Source: Aureispira sp963837355
Lineage (GTDB): Bacteria > Bacteroidota > Bacteroidia > Chitinophagales > Saprospiraceae
NCBI GenBank assembly: GCA_963837355.1
Contig: CAWIMY010000003.1
Location: forward strand, 434,001 to 498,000
Reading direction: 5' to 3'
DNA length: 64,000 bases
Each line of letters starts with the position of its first letter. The first letter of the stretch is position 1. The notes under the pieces were generated by a model. It made no database searches and had not been told where the DNA came from. It saw nothing but the letters and a program-made list of their open reading frames with translations. A program made the translations under genes and the position numbers. This document shows positions 53,569-63,049 of the stretch, one piece after another.

Positions 53569-53719
53569 GAGTAAAGTGGCAAGTGCAACGCACCACAACA
53601 GCAAGGCACTCCCAAAGCCTTTGGACATCCTCTAAAGGGGTTCTTCTATTTCTATAAAATAATTACCTTTACGCTTGTATTGAATTAGTCTACCCTAACT
53701 CCCGTTGAGTCCTTTTACC

Positions 53720-55237
53720 ATGCCTCCCATTGACAACTACTCTTCTGCCCAAAAAATAATGCTGGCTGCCCTCATTGCCTTGCTCTTTTCCTACGTCGCC
53801 TACCGAGCGTATCACCTCTCCTTTACCCACGACGAGAGTCTGAGTTATGAAGTAGTTCACGGAGACGACGAACAGAATATGACCGCCAACAACCACCAAC
53901 TCAATACGGTATTGATGTATGTGTGCAGTAGTGTATTGGGCGACTGGGAATGGTCGTTGCGCTTGCCCAATGTGTTGGCCTTTCTGCTGTATGCGTTCTT
54001 TGTGGTCAAGCTGTTGGCGCTGTCTCCCCTTCGCTGGAGTAGCGTTTTGCTAGGGAGCGTTTTGTTGTTAGCGCAGCCATTTTTTCTAGATTTCTTTTCC
54101 TTGGCGCGCGGGTATGGCTTGGCCTTGGCCTTCTTGATGGCCAGCTATTATTATTTTATAGGCTGTATGACACAATCCTTTACCGTAAAGCAACAACTCG
54201 CATACAGTATAGGAACGGTTGCATTGGTTTTTACGGCCTGCATGGCGAACCTGTCTACCATCAATTTATTGATTGTAGTGACAGGATTACTAATAGTGCG
54301 ATTTTTTTATTGCTTTTATAGAGAATCCATCCCTATTTGGCGCTATGTAGTGGCGGTAGTGTTGGGCTTGGTCATAATTTACATTCCCTTGAATCGTTTA
54401 CTTTTTCTAAAACATAGAAACCAGCTCTATTACGGGGCAAAGACGTGGGCAGATAGCTATGATTCCTTGATCAAAAGCATGCTTTATGGAGTTGATTATT
54501 CAGAAACAGTCCTAATGAGTCTTTTAGGGATTACGGTGGGTATTTTTATACTAGGACTATTTACAGCACTCGCTCAAAGAAAATTATTTACTCCTTTGAC
54601 CGTTCTTCTTACAACATTTTGCGCGTTGGTCATCGGCATTGAGTTAGAAAACAAACTATTTGGGGCGCTTTATCCGCTTGATCGAACAGGCTTGTTATTA
54701 TTGCTCACTTGGTTACTGATGGCTTATTATATAGTTGCGGCTTGGGCTTCCCCACTAACGACTAAATTGGCTAAAGCTGTTGCATTGGTAGTAGCCATTA
54801 GCTGCTGCCTTCCACTGGGTTATCATTTCCAGCAAGGAGCTAATCTGACTTATTTCTTTTTGTGGGATTACGATGCGTCTACCAAAGATGCCCTAACGAT
54901 GATTGAAGCCGATAGAACAACAGCAACCAATACTACTTTAGCGACCATTAGTACCCGCTGGTTTCTTGTGCCTACGGTCAATTATTACATCAAAACGCGC
55001 AACATTACCCTACAGCTGGCAGATAGAGAAGGTATTCGAGAAAGCACGACTTACATTTATAAAGATGAATACAAAGGCGCTGAGGTAGAAGGTTACCGGA
55101 TACTCCAAGTCTATCCCGCCAGACAGGGCACTGCTCCAGCAAATCCCCGCCACAATAAAGGAAATTCGCAACAGGTATCGCTTTATCAATACCAATACCA
55201 ACAATTTGGTCATTCCACCCCAAAAATGTACCTTTAA
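53720..55237 (+). CDS. GT-C-like polytopic membrane glycosyltransferase
   Basis: I prefer the ATG at 53720 over the TTG at 53705. The 505-residue protein has a first helix, then FTHDESLSYEVVHGDDEQ, an Asp-Glu pair in the first periplasmic loop that is the hallmark of GT-C enzymes such as protein and lipid A sugar transferases, then NNHQLNTVLMYVCSSVLGDW and about ten more helices. The C-terminal 110 residues are soluble. GT-C enzymes use polyprenyl-phosphate sugars to modify lipids or proteins at the outer face of the inner membrane. The acceptor cannot be predicted. Confidence 0.65.
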   Translation: MPPIDNYSSAQKIMLAALIALLFSYVAYRAYHLSFTHDESLSYEVVHGDDEQNMTANNHQLNTVLMYVCSSVLGDWEWSLRLPNVLAFLLYAFFVVKLLALSPLRWSSVLLGSVLLLAQPFFLDFFSLARGYGLALAFLMASYYYFIGCMTQSFTVKQQLAYSIGTVALVFTACMANLSTINLLIVVTGLLIVRFFYCFYRESIPIWRYVVAVVLGLVIIYIPLNRLLFLKHRNQLYYGAKTWADSYDSLIKSMLYGVDYSETVLMSLLGITVGIFILGLFTALAQRKLFTPLTVLLTTFCALVIGIELENKLFGALYPLDRTGLLLLLTWLLMAYYIVAAWASPLTTKLAKAVALVVAISCCLPLGYHFQQGANLTYFFLWDYDASTKDALTMIEADRTTATNTTLATISTRWFLVPTVNYYIKTRNITLQLADREGIRESTTYIYKDEYKGAEVEGYRILQVYPARQGTAPANPRHNKGNSQQVSLYQYQYQQFGHSTPKMYL

Positions 55238-55270
55238 CCTTTCTATACCACCTAGTAGGCAAGCTAATTT

Positions 55271-56296
55271 ATGGCCAAAGCAAAAACATTGTCGTACCAA
55301 CAAATAATGAAGGCATTGCAGCAAAAAAGCTACAGTCCCATCTATTTATTGCATGGCGAGGAGAGTTTCTACATTGATCAACTCACCAGCTACATTGAAA
55401 CCCATGTGTTGGAGGACGGCATGAAAGCATTCAACCAAACCATTCTCTACGGCAAAGAAATTGATTACAAAACGGTATTGGATAGCGCGCGCCGTTACCC
55501 CGTGTTGTCCAATAAACAGGTGGTGATTATAAAAGAAGCGCAAGAGTTAAAAACCTTGGATAAACTGGAGCCCTACTTCCAGAATCCTTTAGACAGCACC
55601 ATCTTAGTGCTTGCACACAAACACAAGAAGCTCGACAAACGGAAGAAATTTGCCAAAACACTCTCTAGTTCCGACAAGGTCTGTTTATTTGAGTCGAAAA
55701 GGCTTTACGACAACCAAATCCCCAACTGGATTAGTAATTTCCTAAAAGATAAAGGGGCACACATCAAGCCCGCCGCCGCGCAGTTATTGTCAGAATACTT
55801 GGGTAGTGATTTGTCTAAAATTGCTAACGAGTTGGATAAATTATTGCTCAATTTGCCGAAAGGCGCTAGCGTAGATAAACAGTTGATTCAGAAAAATATT
55901 GGAATCAGTAAGGATTTTAATGTGTTTGAATTGCAAAACTCCTTGGGCAAGCGCGACCGTTTCAAGAGTTTTTTGATTGTCAAGTACTTTATTGCCAATC
56001 CAAAGAACCATCCCTTGCCTATGATTACGGCAACGCTCTATAACTTTTTCAGCAAAGTATACGTCTGCCAAGCGCTGCTGCGCAGCAGTGACGAGGCCAT
56101 TGCCAAGGCCATTGGTGCCAATAAGTTTTTTGTAAAAGATTACAAAGACGCTGCCCACAAATATACACGTCCGCAGCTAGAACGGGTGATTCATTTGCTC
56201 AAAAAATACGATTTGCGCTCCAAGGGCGTTAACAGCACCAACAACAGCACAGGCGCACTGTTGCAGGAGTTGATTGCACAGATTTTGGCGGATTAA
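55271..56296 (+). CDS. holA: DNA polymerase III subunit delta
   Basis: HolA is the delta subunit of the clamp loader, which opens the beta sliding clamp. The 341-residue product has the family opening SPIYLLHGEESFYIDQLTSY, then RRYPVLSNKQVVIIKEAQEL and the degenerate AAA+ core, AAQLLSEYLGSDLSKIANEL, and the C-terminal helical domain with NPKNHPLPMITATLYNFFSK. Length is typical. The gene is preceded closely by the membrane glycosyltransferase gene and converges with nnr. Confidence 0.88.
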   Translation: MAKAKTLSYQQIMKALQQKSYSPIYLLHGEESFYIDQLTSYIETHVLEDGMKAFNQTILYGKEIDYKTVLDSARRYPVLSNKQVVIIKEAQELKTLDKLEPYFQNPLDSTILVLAHKHKKLDKRKKFAKTLSSSDKVCLFESKRLYDNQIPNWISNFLKDKGAHIKPAAAQLLSEYLGSDLSKIANELDKLLLNLPKGASVDKQLIQKNIGISKDFNVFELQNSLGKRDRFKSFLIVKYFIANPKNHPLPMITATLYNFFSKVYVCQALLRSSDEAIAKAIGANKFFVKDYKDAAHKYTRPQLERVIHLLKKYDLRSKGVNSTNNSTGALLQELIAQILAD

Positions 56297-56315
56297 AAGG
56301 CTTCTTATATACGTG

Positions 56316-57836
56316 TTAATAATTTCTCAACTGTAAGAACGCTTTGCCTAAATAATCCACTAAATCCCCAGCGGTCAAGCTTTCTTCACTGCGTTCAGCC
56401 GCGCCAATATCCCCTGCCAACCCGTGGATGTAAACCCCCAACACACAGGCCTCTAAAGAATTGTACTCTTGTGCTAGTAATCCTGTCAAAATCCCTGTTA
56501 ACACATCCCCGCTGCCTGCCGTCCCCATTCCAGGGTTACCCGTAGAATTAAAATAACAGAGCCCTTCAGGAGTGGCAATACAAGTATTTGCTCCTTTTAG
56601 AATAATATACACCCCATATTCACGGGCTTTTTGGCGCTGTAACTCATTGCGTTCAAAATTGTCGTCGGCACGGCCAAACATCCGCTCAAATTCCTTGGGG
56701 TGTGGGGTTAGAATACTATTAGTAGGAACATACTCAAACCAGTCGGGGCTTTGTCCTAAAATATTGAGGGCATCGGCATCTAGTACGGTGGGTTTGTCGA
56801 TGTGTTTGAGCATATAACACAAGGCGTTACGCGTACGGTTTTTCGTACTTAGGCCACAGCCGATTCCAATCGTAGAATACTTGGGCAAATCGTATACTTT
56901 CGTAAAAATAAAACGGTCTTCGTCCAAGCTCACCATTGCCTCAGGAACAGAAGTTTGCATGACCTCATAACCACAAATCGGTACGTGTACGGTGACTAAT
57001 CCAACCCCCGCACGCAAGCAAGCCCGCGTTGCTAAAATCGCTGCGCCCATTTTGCCATAACTCCCTGTAATCAACAATGCATGTCCGAATACTCCCTTGT
57101 GGGCAAATTTATCGCGCTTTTTGTACAAGCGCCCCACCATTTTGGGTGTAATGTAATGAAAAGGTGTTTCTACTTGCGCCAAATATTGCGGATGCAACCC
57201 AATAGAACGGTAGACAAAATCGCCTACATAATGAAAATTTTCGGGGTATAAAAAGGCCAACTTAGGCGCTTGAAAAGTAAAGGTATAATCGGCCTCAATT
57301 GCTGCTCCTAGTGTTGGAGACTCCGTAAACACACCTGTAGGCACATCCACGGCGACAACCGTATTGTCGCATTCATTAATAAAGTGTACCATCTCTGCTA
57401 GGGTTCCCTCTATGGGGCGCGATAGGCCAGAGCCTAAAATGGCATCAATCAAAATTTCTTCAGCACCAAAAACGGGCATTTCGTCTAGTCCTTCGAGGAA
57501 ACGCACTTCTATTTTTTGCAGCTTCTCCAATTGCTCTACCCGTTCCAAGTTACTTTCAAAATCTTGGGTAGTTTGGTTACTCAAATTCACAATAAAAATG
57601 GCAACATCATAGTCTAATTGTTGCAACAATCGCGCAATAGCTAGGCCATCTCCTCCATTGTTACCTTTGCCACAAAGCACACTCACCGCTGCGTATTTCT
57701 CTACAGGAAACTCTTCTAGAAACCATTCTACAAAGCTACGGCTAGCCCGCTCCATCAAATCAATGGATAAAATAGGTTCATGCTGAATGGTATAGTCATC
57801 TGCTTCGCGTGTTTGTTCGGTAGATAGAATTTTCAT
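56316..57836 (-). CDS. nnr: Bifunctional NAD(P)H-hydrate epimerase and dehydratase
   Basis: Nnr repairs hydrated NADH and NADPH: the N-terminal YjeF domain interconverts R and S forms, and the C-terminal ribokinase-like domain dehydrates the S form with ADP. The 506-residue product shows VLCGKGNNGGDGLAIARLL near 53-71, VAVDVPTGV near 160, then GSYGKMGAAILATRACLRAG near 256, LTPHPKEFERMFG and NSTGNPGMGTAGSGDVLTGI in the dehydratase. Both domains are intact. Confidence 0.93.
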   Translation of the reverse strand: MKILSTEQTREADDYTIQHEPILSIDLMERASRSFVEWFLEEFPVEKYAAVSVLCGKGNNGGDGLAIARLLQQLDYDVAIFIVNLSNQTTQDFESNLERVEQLEKLQKIEVRFLEGLDEMPVFGAEEILIDAILGSGLSRPIEGTLAEMVHFINECDNTVVAVDVPTGVFTESPTLGAAIEADYTFTFQAPKLAFLYPENFHYVGDFVYRSIGLHPQYLAQVETPFHYITPKMVGRLYKKRDKFAHKGVFGHALLITGSYGKMGAAILATRACLRAGVGLVTVHVPICGYEVMQTSVPEAMVSLDEDRFIFTKVYDLPKYSTIGIGCGLSTKNRTRNALCYMLKHIDKPTVLDADALNILGQSPDWFEYVPTNSILTPHPKEFERMFGRADDNFERNELQRQKAREYGVYIILKGANTCIATPEGLCYFNSTGNPGMGTAGSGDVLTGILTGLLAQEYNSLEACVLGVYIHGLAGDIGAAERSEESLTAGDLVDYLGKAFLQLRNY

Positions 57837-57877
57837 AACAACCTTGAATTTATAAGGGTAGTGAGAATAAAGTGCGG

Positions 57878-58510
57878 TTAGTTGGGCACAGGGAGCGGCT
57901 TGGCCGTTGGATCGTTGTAATCTTCATTGCCAAAAGAATAAAAAAAACGATCCCGCAATTGCAAATAAGCAGGCGTCTCTACATCGTACACTGTCAAGCT
58001 ACACGTAAATAACAGGGCATCAATAATGACACATTGCAAATACAACTGTGCTTCCTCCATTTTTAGAGTCGCGCGACTGCCTTCATAAATACCTTGGCTA
58101 TAATAAACGTCTTGTTGGATAATATTTCCGTCTACATCTTCTGCCAAATCTTCTACAATGGCCTCGTAATACGCAATTCTATAGGCTTTATTTTCCTGAA
58201 AAGAGGCCAACTCCGACAGGTCGGTTACGCTGCATTGAAAGCGGTATTTATTGCGTTTTAGCAAATAATCTATACGTTTTTGGCTTTTGCTACTGCGCTC
58301 TTTGGGTGTTTTTGGAAAACCAATATAATAGCCCTCGGGTAGTTGTATCAACTCCCAATTGGGTGGCAGGCGGCCTTCTTTCAACCGCAAGGTATCCTCC
58401 AAGGTAATTTCTCCCTCAATGGGCTCGTCCGTCGGTTCCTCATTCGTTGGCGTTTCACAAGCCGTTAAAAAACCGAGGAATAGCCCGATCCATAAAAAAA
58501 CATAGTTCAT
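57878..58510 (-). CDS. Putative lipoprotein of unknown function
   Basis: The start at 58510 (MNYVFLWIGLFLGFLTAC) gives a signal peptide and lipobox, followed by an acidic linker rich in Thr, Pro and Glu. The 210-residue protein has strand-like segments such as PEGYYIGFPKTPKERSSK, YRFQCSVTDLSE and LYLQCVIIDALLFTCSLTVY, with three cysteines. It lies 41 bp upstream of nnr on the same strand. I recognise no family. Confidence 0.6.
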   Translation of the reverse strand: MNYVFLWIGLFLGFLTACETPTNEEPTDEPIEGEITLEDTLRLKEGRLPPNWELIQLPEGYYIGFPKTPKERSSKSQKRIDYLLKRNKYRFQCSVTDLSELASFQENKAYRIAYYEAIVEDLAEDVDGNIIQQDVYYSQGIYEGSRATLKMEEAQLYLQCVIIDALLFTCSLTVYDVETPAYLQLRDRFFYSFGNEDYNDPTAKPLPVPN

Positions 58511-58561
58511 CTGTCTAGTTGATAATTTGCGCACAAACTACAACAATTTGCTCCAACTAGC

Positions 58562-60390
58562 CTACAATTTTTGATATAATTCGCCCCCCTTACTAAAGAG
58601 ACGATCTACTTTTTTGCTCACGGCAGGGTCAACAATCAACGGAGGGGCGTGATGGGGTTTGATGCGCGCATCAATAATCACTGCCCCGCGACAGCCCCAG
58701 TGTTTGTGCTCTATAAAACTATGCACGCCGTGTACATCATGAGATGGATTGGAACGGGTAAACGTCACCCACAAAAAATTATTTAACGTCTGGCTCACAA
58801 AATTACTGTCATCAGCGACCACAATCATTGGAATACTATCCCAATCGTAGCGCTCCAGTTGTTGTTCTAATTGTCGAATGGCGCGGGTTCCTGTTTCGGC
58901 ATCGCTGTACGGCAACGACTGAATGGCCAAAATGCCTGGCTGCACAAAAACAGGATTCGAAAAGCCAATAGGCAATTCAAAATTAGCAGGCAAGGTGGTG
59001 CCAAGGGTTCGGCGTTTCAAGCCACAACAAGCAACCACCAGCTTAGACCCTGCGTTCCACCCTTCGCCCGAGTAATCTAAGGTATCAATAGTCGTTTTGG
59101 TTTGAAAGTGCAAATCTCGCGTCCAATCCACCCGCTCCAAAACATGGCGGAAATAATTGGGAATATCGTGGGCATTTAGATGGGGGTCATCGCTGTGGTC
59201 AGCAATAAATAAATACTTCGCCAAAGTCGTTTGCCCCTTGCCCAACAAGTGGTTGGCAATGGTTAGAATTTCCTCGGGGCGCTTTTCGCGAAACGGCATA
59301 TACCGCTCGCTGCCAATAGCCAAAAGCAAGGGGTGCACCCCTGCCGCGTCTACAGCATTCACTTCCTTCAACCCTGGAAATTCTTGTGGGGCTAATTCCT
59401 TTACCAATTCGTGAATCAAGTAGCCAAAGTTAGAATCCTCGGCAGGTGGGCGACCGACTACCGTAAAATGCCACAAGGGATCTTTTCTATGGTACACGCT
59501 CTCCACCTTCATCACAGGAAAATCATGCGCCAAACTATAATAACCTAAGTGATCGCCAAAAGGCCCTTCAAGCTTCTTTTTATTTTTAAGGATTGTTCCT
59601 GTAATACAAAAATCCGCATCGGCCGATAAAGTATGGCCATTTCGATTAAAATAACGAAAGCGGCGACCGTTGAGCAAGCCTGCAAAGGTTAGCTCTGATA
59701 GATTCTCGGGCAATGGCATAATGGCCGAAAAGGCATTAGAAGGCGGGCCACCCACAAAAACCGACACACGAAACGGCTCCTCCGATTGGTTGTAAGCGGT
59801 GTGGTGAACGCCAATGCCTCGGTGCAGTTGGTAATGCAAGCCAATTTCTTCATTGGGAATGTAATCATTGCCCGACAACTGAATGCGGTACATCCCCAAA
59901 TTGGATTTCATAATATCGCGCGAGTGGGGGGCTTTAGAAAACACCTGTGGCAAGGTCACAAAAGCCCCACCATCCATGCCCCAAGACTTGACCTGCGGCA
60001 GTTGACTAATGGTGGTTTTTCCGTATAGAATAGGTTTGCGCCAAGCTTTCTTAGGCAAACCATTCAAGGCGGTAAAAGGCGTTTTGAGATAACGAAACGG
60101 CTGCTTGAGCAACTGAATGGGATCAATTTTGAGTTCGATTACTTTTTGAACCGCGTCTAACGTATGGCGAAAGATGAAACGGGTTTGTTCGGGCGTTCCG
60201 TAGATGTTAGAGATCGCCTGAAAAGGGCTACCTTTGACCCGCTCAAAGAGGATAGCGGCCCTTGGGCATCGCGTACACGGCGGTGAATTTCGGCCATTTC
60301 CAAATCGGGATCTACTTCTGTTTTAATACGCAATAAGCGACCATTTTTTTCTAAATCCTTAGCGCAATCTCTTAAACTTTTATAACTCAT
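58562..60390 (-). pseudogene. ubiD: UbiD family decarboxylase, frameshifted
   Basis: UbiD enzymes use prenylated FMN to decarboxylate aromatic acids in quinone synthesis. The first frame (60390 down to about 60258) encodes MSYKSLRDCAKDLEKNGRLL to VRDAQGP. The true continuation, AILFERVKGSPFQAISNIYG and FIFRHTLDAVQKVIEL, is in another frame that joins the large frame to 58562. One missing base near 60257 restores about 609 residues. Later motifs include GIGVHHTAYNQSE, FLNGRRFRYF-like and EGPFGDHLGYYSLAHDFPVM. Complete otherwise, so a sequence error is plausible. No ubiX is nearby. Confidence 0.85.
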
Positions 60391-60648
60391 GCTCGTTGTT
60401 TTGATACTACTGGGCGACTTTTTTTTGATGCTGCCTTGAATTATGACTAACAGCCAATTGACATTTGGGTTTGCTAAGATGAAGAGAATTTGTTGCCAAT
60501 GAAAGGCGAGCTGCTTATTTACTTTTGGTATAAATTAATAAAAAGAGCTTTTTTTCGGAACGCGGGTTATCCGCTCCTTTAATTAACTATCTAACCCGCG
60601 CAAAAAGTCGGTATTGCGAAAAGCCCTAGACAATCAATAAAATAAGGC

Positions 60649-61422
60649 ATGGAATTAAATTACAAAGTTTTTGGACAAGGACACCCCGTCGTCATTATAC
60701 ACGGTTTATTTGGCACATTGGACAACTGGCAAACGGTTGCAAAGAAGCTCAGTGAACATTTTATGGTGTTTATCATTGATTTGCGCAACCACGGACGCTC
60801 TCCCCATTGTGAGGAGTTTAGTTACCAACTCATGGCCAAGGATGTGCAAGAGTTTATGGAAAAAAATTGGTTATATGAAGCGCATGTAGTCGGCCATTCT
60901 ATGGGGGGCAAGGTAGCGATGCAGCTCGCCAGCGAGCACCCTGATATGATTAGTAAATTGGTGCTGGTAGACATGGCTCCCAAGCAATACGAAGGTAGCC
61001 ACGAAGAGATTTTTCAAGCCATGTTTGCCCTCAATTTGGCGACATTAGCCTCGCGCAATGAAGCCGATGAGCTGATGCGCGACAAAATTCCTTCTTACGG
61101 CGTTCGCCAATTTCTCATCAAAAGCCTGAGCCTAAACAAGGATACCCAACAGTACGAGTGGAAGTTGAACTTGCCCGTGATTTATAAAAACTACAACCAT
61201 ATTCTCAGTTACAATCCGCTTTATCAAGCCTATGAGGGCCCTACACTTTTTATCAAAGGAGAAACCTCGGATTACATCCTATTGGAAGAACTGGAGGATT
61301 ACCGCCGCTATTTTCCTGCGGCTACCATAGAAATCGTATTGCAAGCAGGACACTGGGTACATGCGGAGCAGCCTGCGCGCTTTTTGGAGGTGTTGACGAA
61401 GTTTTTGCAGGCGGAGGAGTAG
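60649..61422 (+). CDS. ybfF: Alpha/beta hydrolase, YbfF-like esterase
   Basis: The 257-residue enzyme has the oxyanion segment VIIHGLFGTLDNW near 15-27, IIDLRNHGRSPH near 42-53, the nucleophile elbow VVGHSMGGKVA with Ser84, an acidic residue in the strand before IKGETSDYI and the catalytic His in VLQAGHWVHAEQP near 238. The DNW motif and length match the YbfF esterase group, which cleaves short acyl esters. It has no signal peptide and stands alone between non-coding stretches. Confidence 0.88.
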   Translation: MELNYKVFGQGHPVVIIHGLFGTLDNWQTVAKKLSEHFMVFIIDLRNHGRSPHCEEFSYQLMAKDVQEFMEKNWLYEAHVVGHSMGGKVAMQLASEHPDMISKLVLVDMAPKQYEGSHEEIFQAMFALNLATLASRNEADELMRDKIPSYGVRQFLIKSLSLNKDTQQYEWKLNLPVIYKNYNHILSYNPLYQAYEGPTLFIKGETSDYILLEELEDYRRYFPAATIEIVLQAGHWVHAEQPARFLEVLTKFLQAEE

Positions 61423-61520
61423 AGGTTGTTTTGCTTGGTTAGAACTTTAAGCAATCTCCTAACTATAAGCAACGCGCTCAGGAGCAAAGCGACCTAAAAG
61501 TTTTCCCTCTAAAAACAGTT

Positions 61521-61581
61521 AAAAGTTGTTTAGGAAACTGCAATGTCTCGCACGTTGAAGTTTTACTAAACAACTTTTTTT
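61521..61581 (+). terminator. Long hairpin with T-run behind the esterase gene
   Basis: The arms aaaagttgtttag and ctaaacaactttt form a perfect 13-bp outer stem with an inner imperfect stem, followed by a T-run. It lies within the 440-bp gap 61423-61862, which shows no ORF or other clear feature. The distance of 100 bp from the esterase stop is longer than usual for a terminator. Confidence 0.5.
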
Positions 61582-61862
61582 ATTCGCCTTAGCCCGTTTG
61601 CCCTTGAACAAAGCTTTGCGTCGTGTCGTTGCAAGAGAACAAAAAGGATAAATTAGCTCTTTGCTCGAAACCATTTTCCCTATTTTTACTGTTATGAAAA
61701 TGTCCTTCTTAGCTATTTATCAAGGGTTTTAGCCTATTTATAGACAACATTTGCTGCATTAAAGGGTCTTCGATAATAATACTGGCAGAAATCTTGTTTA
61801 TGTTAAGTAACTAAGTATCTATTCACTGCTTCTCTGAGAGCATTCTCAAGATCAAACACTAC

Positions 61863-62997
61863 ATGAAAACAATTGTCCGACATATTTTGATAGTACTCGT
61901 TTTGGGTGTAGCGCTGCTGTCGGATGCCGCTGCACAAGAAACTTATACCGATCACAAACCCCAGTATCGCAAGTGGCAAGATTCTTATATCTTGGACAAA
62001 ATAGAGTACACCAGTAGCCGCACTATTTTTTACTTTCGTTTTGTATGCAAGAGCGGCAAATATACCAACGCTATTTTTTATCCTCCAGGAGGTGAACATC
62101 CTTGGTACATCAAAGGGAGAAATGTCAAGAAAAATTTTTACTTGAAAGAAATTCGCAATGTGCGGCGTAATGGGGTGTTGATGAAATCTCGAGTGCGAAA
62201 TACTCCCTACAGTATCAATGCGTTAGAAGGCGGCGACTATACGGTGTTTAGCTGTGAAGTACACTTTGAGCGCTTTCCAAACGACCTCAAAACAGCAGAT
62301 TTGATTGAAGGCAGAGGACAAGAGTATAACAAAAACCATTTCAACTGCTTCAATATCAAGCTAAAAACCTCAGACGATGATGATTTAGGCTCTAGCCGAG
62401 ATAGTGATAAAAAGGTGGATGAATTTGAGAAAAAGTACAACATCAGTTCTAAAAAAGTGAATGAAGCTCCCAAGAAAAAGCCCAAACCCAAACCCAAACC
62501 TGAGCCAGAACCCGAGCCTGAGCCAAAACCCGAGCCCGATCCCGAGCCAGAGCCAATTGAAGAAATAGCACCAGAACCTGAGCCAGAAGCCAGAACCTGA
62601 TCCAGAAGATTACCCTTATTCAGTCAGTTTGATCAGTTCTAGCAAAGCCATTAAATGCGGAGAATTGTTGGTCTTGGATAAGTTGAAATTCCACGACAAC
62701 ACCACCCAATTCAAAGGCATGATCGCTGCTCGAAGAACCGTAAATTTGATTTTTCAATACATGAAAGACAACCCTTCTTCTACCTTGACGCTGTATGGAC
62801 ATACTGATATTTTTGGCCCCAAAGAGCGCAATATGGAGCTGTCAAAGTCACGGGTAATCAAAATTCAGCGCTGGCTAACGATGTATGGTATTCATCCGCG
62901 ACGCATTAGTTACGAGTGGTTTGGCCCCGAGCAGCCACTGAACCCTGCGGGAAGTCCCATTAATCGACGCGTAGAGGTGCTGCTGCATTGTGAATAG
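61863..62997 (+). pseudogene. OmpA-tailed exported protein, frameshifted copy
   Basis: The signal peptide (ILIVLVLGVALLSDAAAQ) leads a domain of about 170 residues (TDHKPQYRKWQDSYILDKIE, AIFYPPGGEHPWYIKGRNV, FNCFNIKLKTSDDD) shared with the next gene. A Pro-Glu-Lys repeat linker follows. The frame stops at 62600, but an OmpA-like domain continues in another frame (GELLVLDKLKFHDNTT, LTLYGHTDIFGPKERNMELS, INRRVEVLLHC). Removing one base near 62590 gives 377 residues. The OmpA domain would bind peptidoglycan. Slippage in the repeat or a sequence error is possible. Confidence 0.75.
62470..62600 (+). repeat. Pro-Glu/Pro-Lys tandem repeat linker
   Basis: A run of six-base units (variants of cccaaa, ccagaa and cccgag) encodes alternating Pro-Lys and Pro-Glu pairs. 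Such linkers span the cell wall in TonB- and OmpA-type proteins. The frame break of the host gene lies at its end, so repeat slippage is a likely cause. Confidence 0.75.
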
Positions 62998-63049
62998 ACT
63001 ATCGGGTCTGTTGCTATTTCCCACGTTTTTTTGCTCACTTACAACTCCA

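Noticed and set aside
62470..62600. CRISPR or satellite repeat
   Set aside because: The six-base units are in frame and encode a Pro-rich linker in an exported protein.
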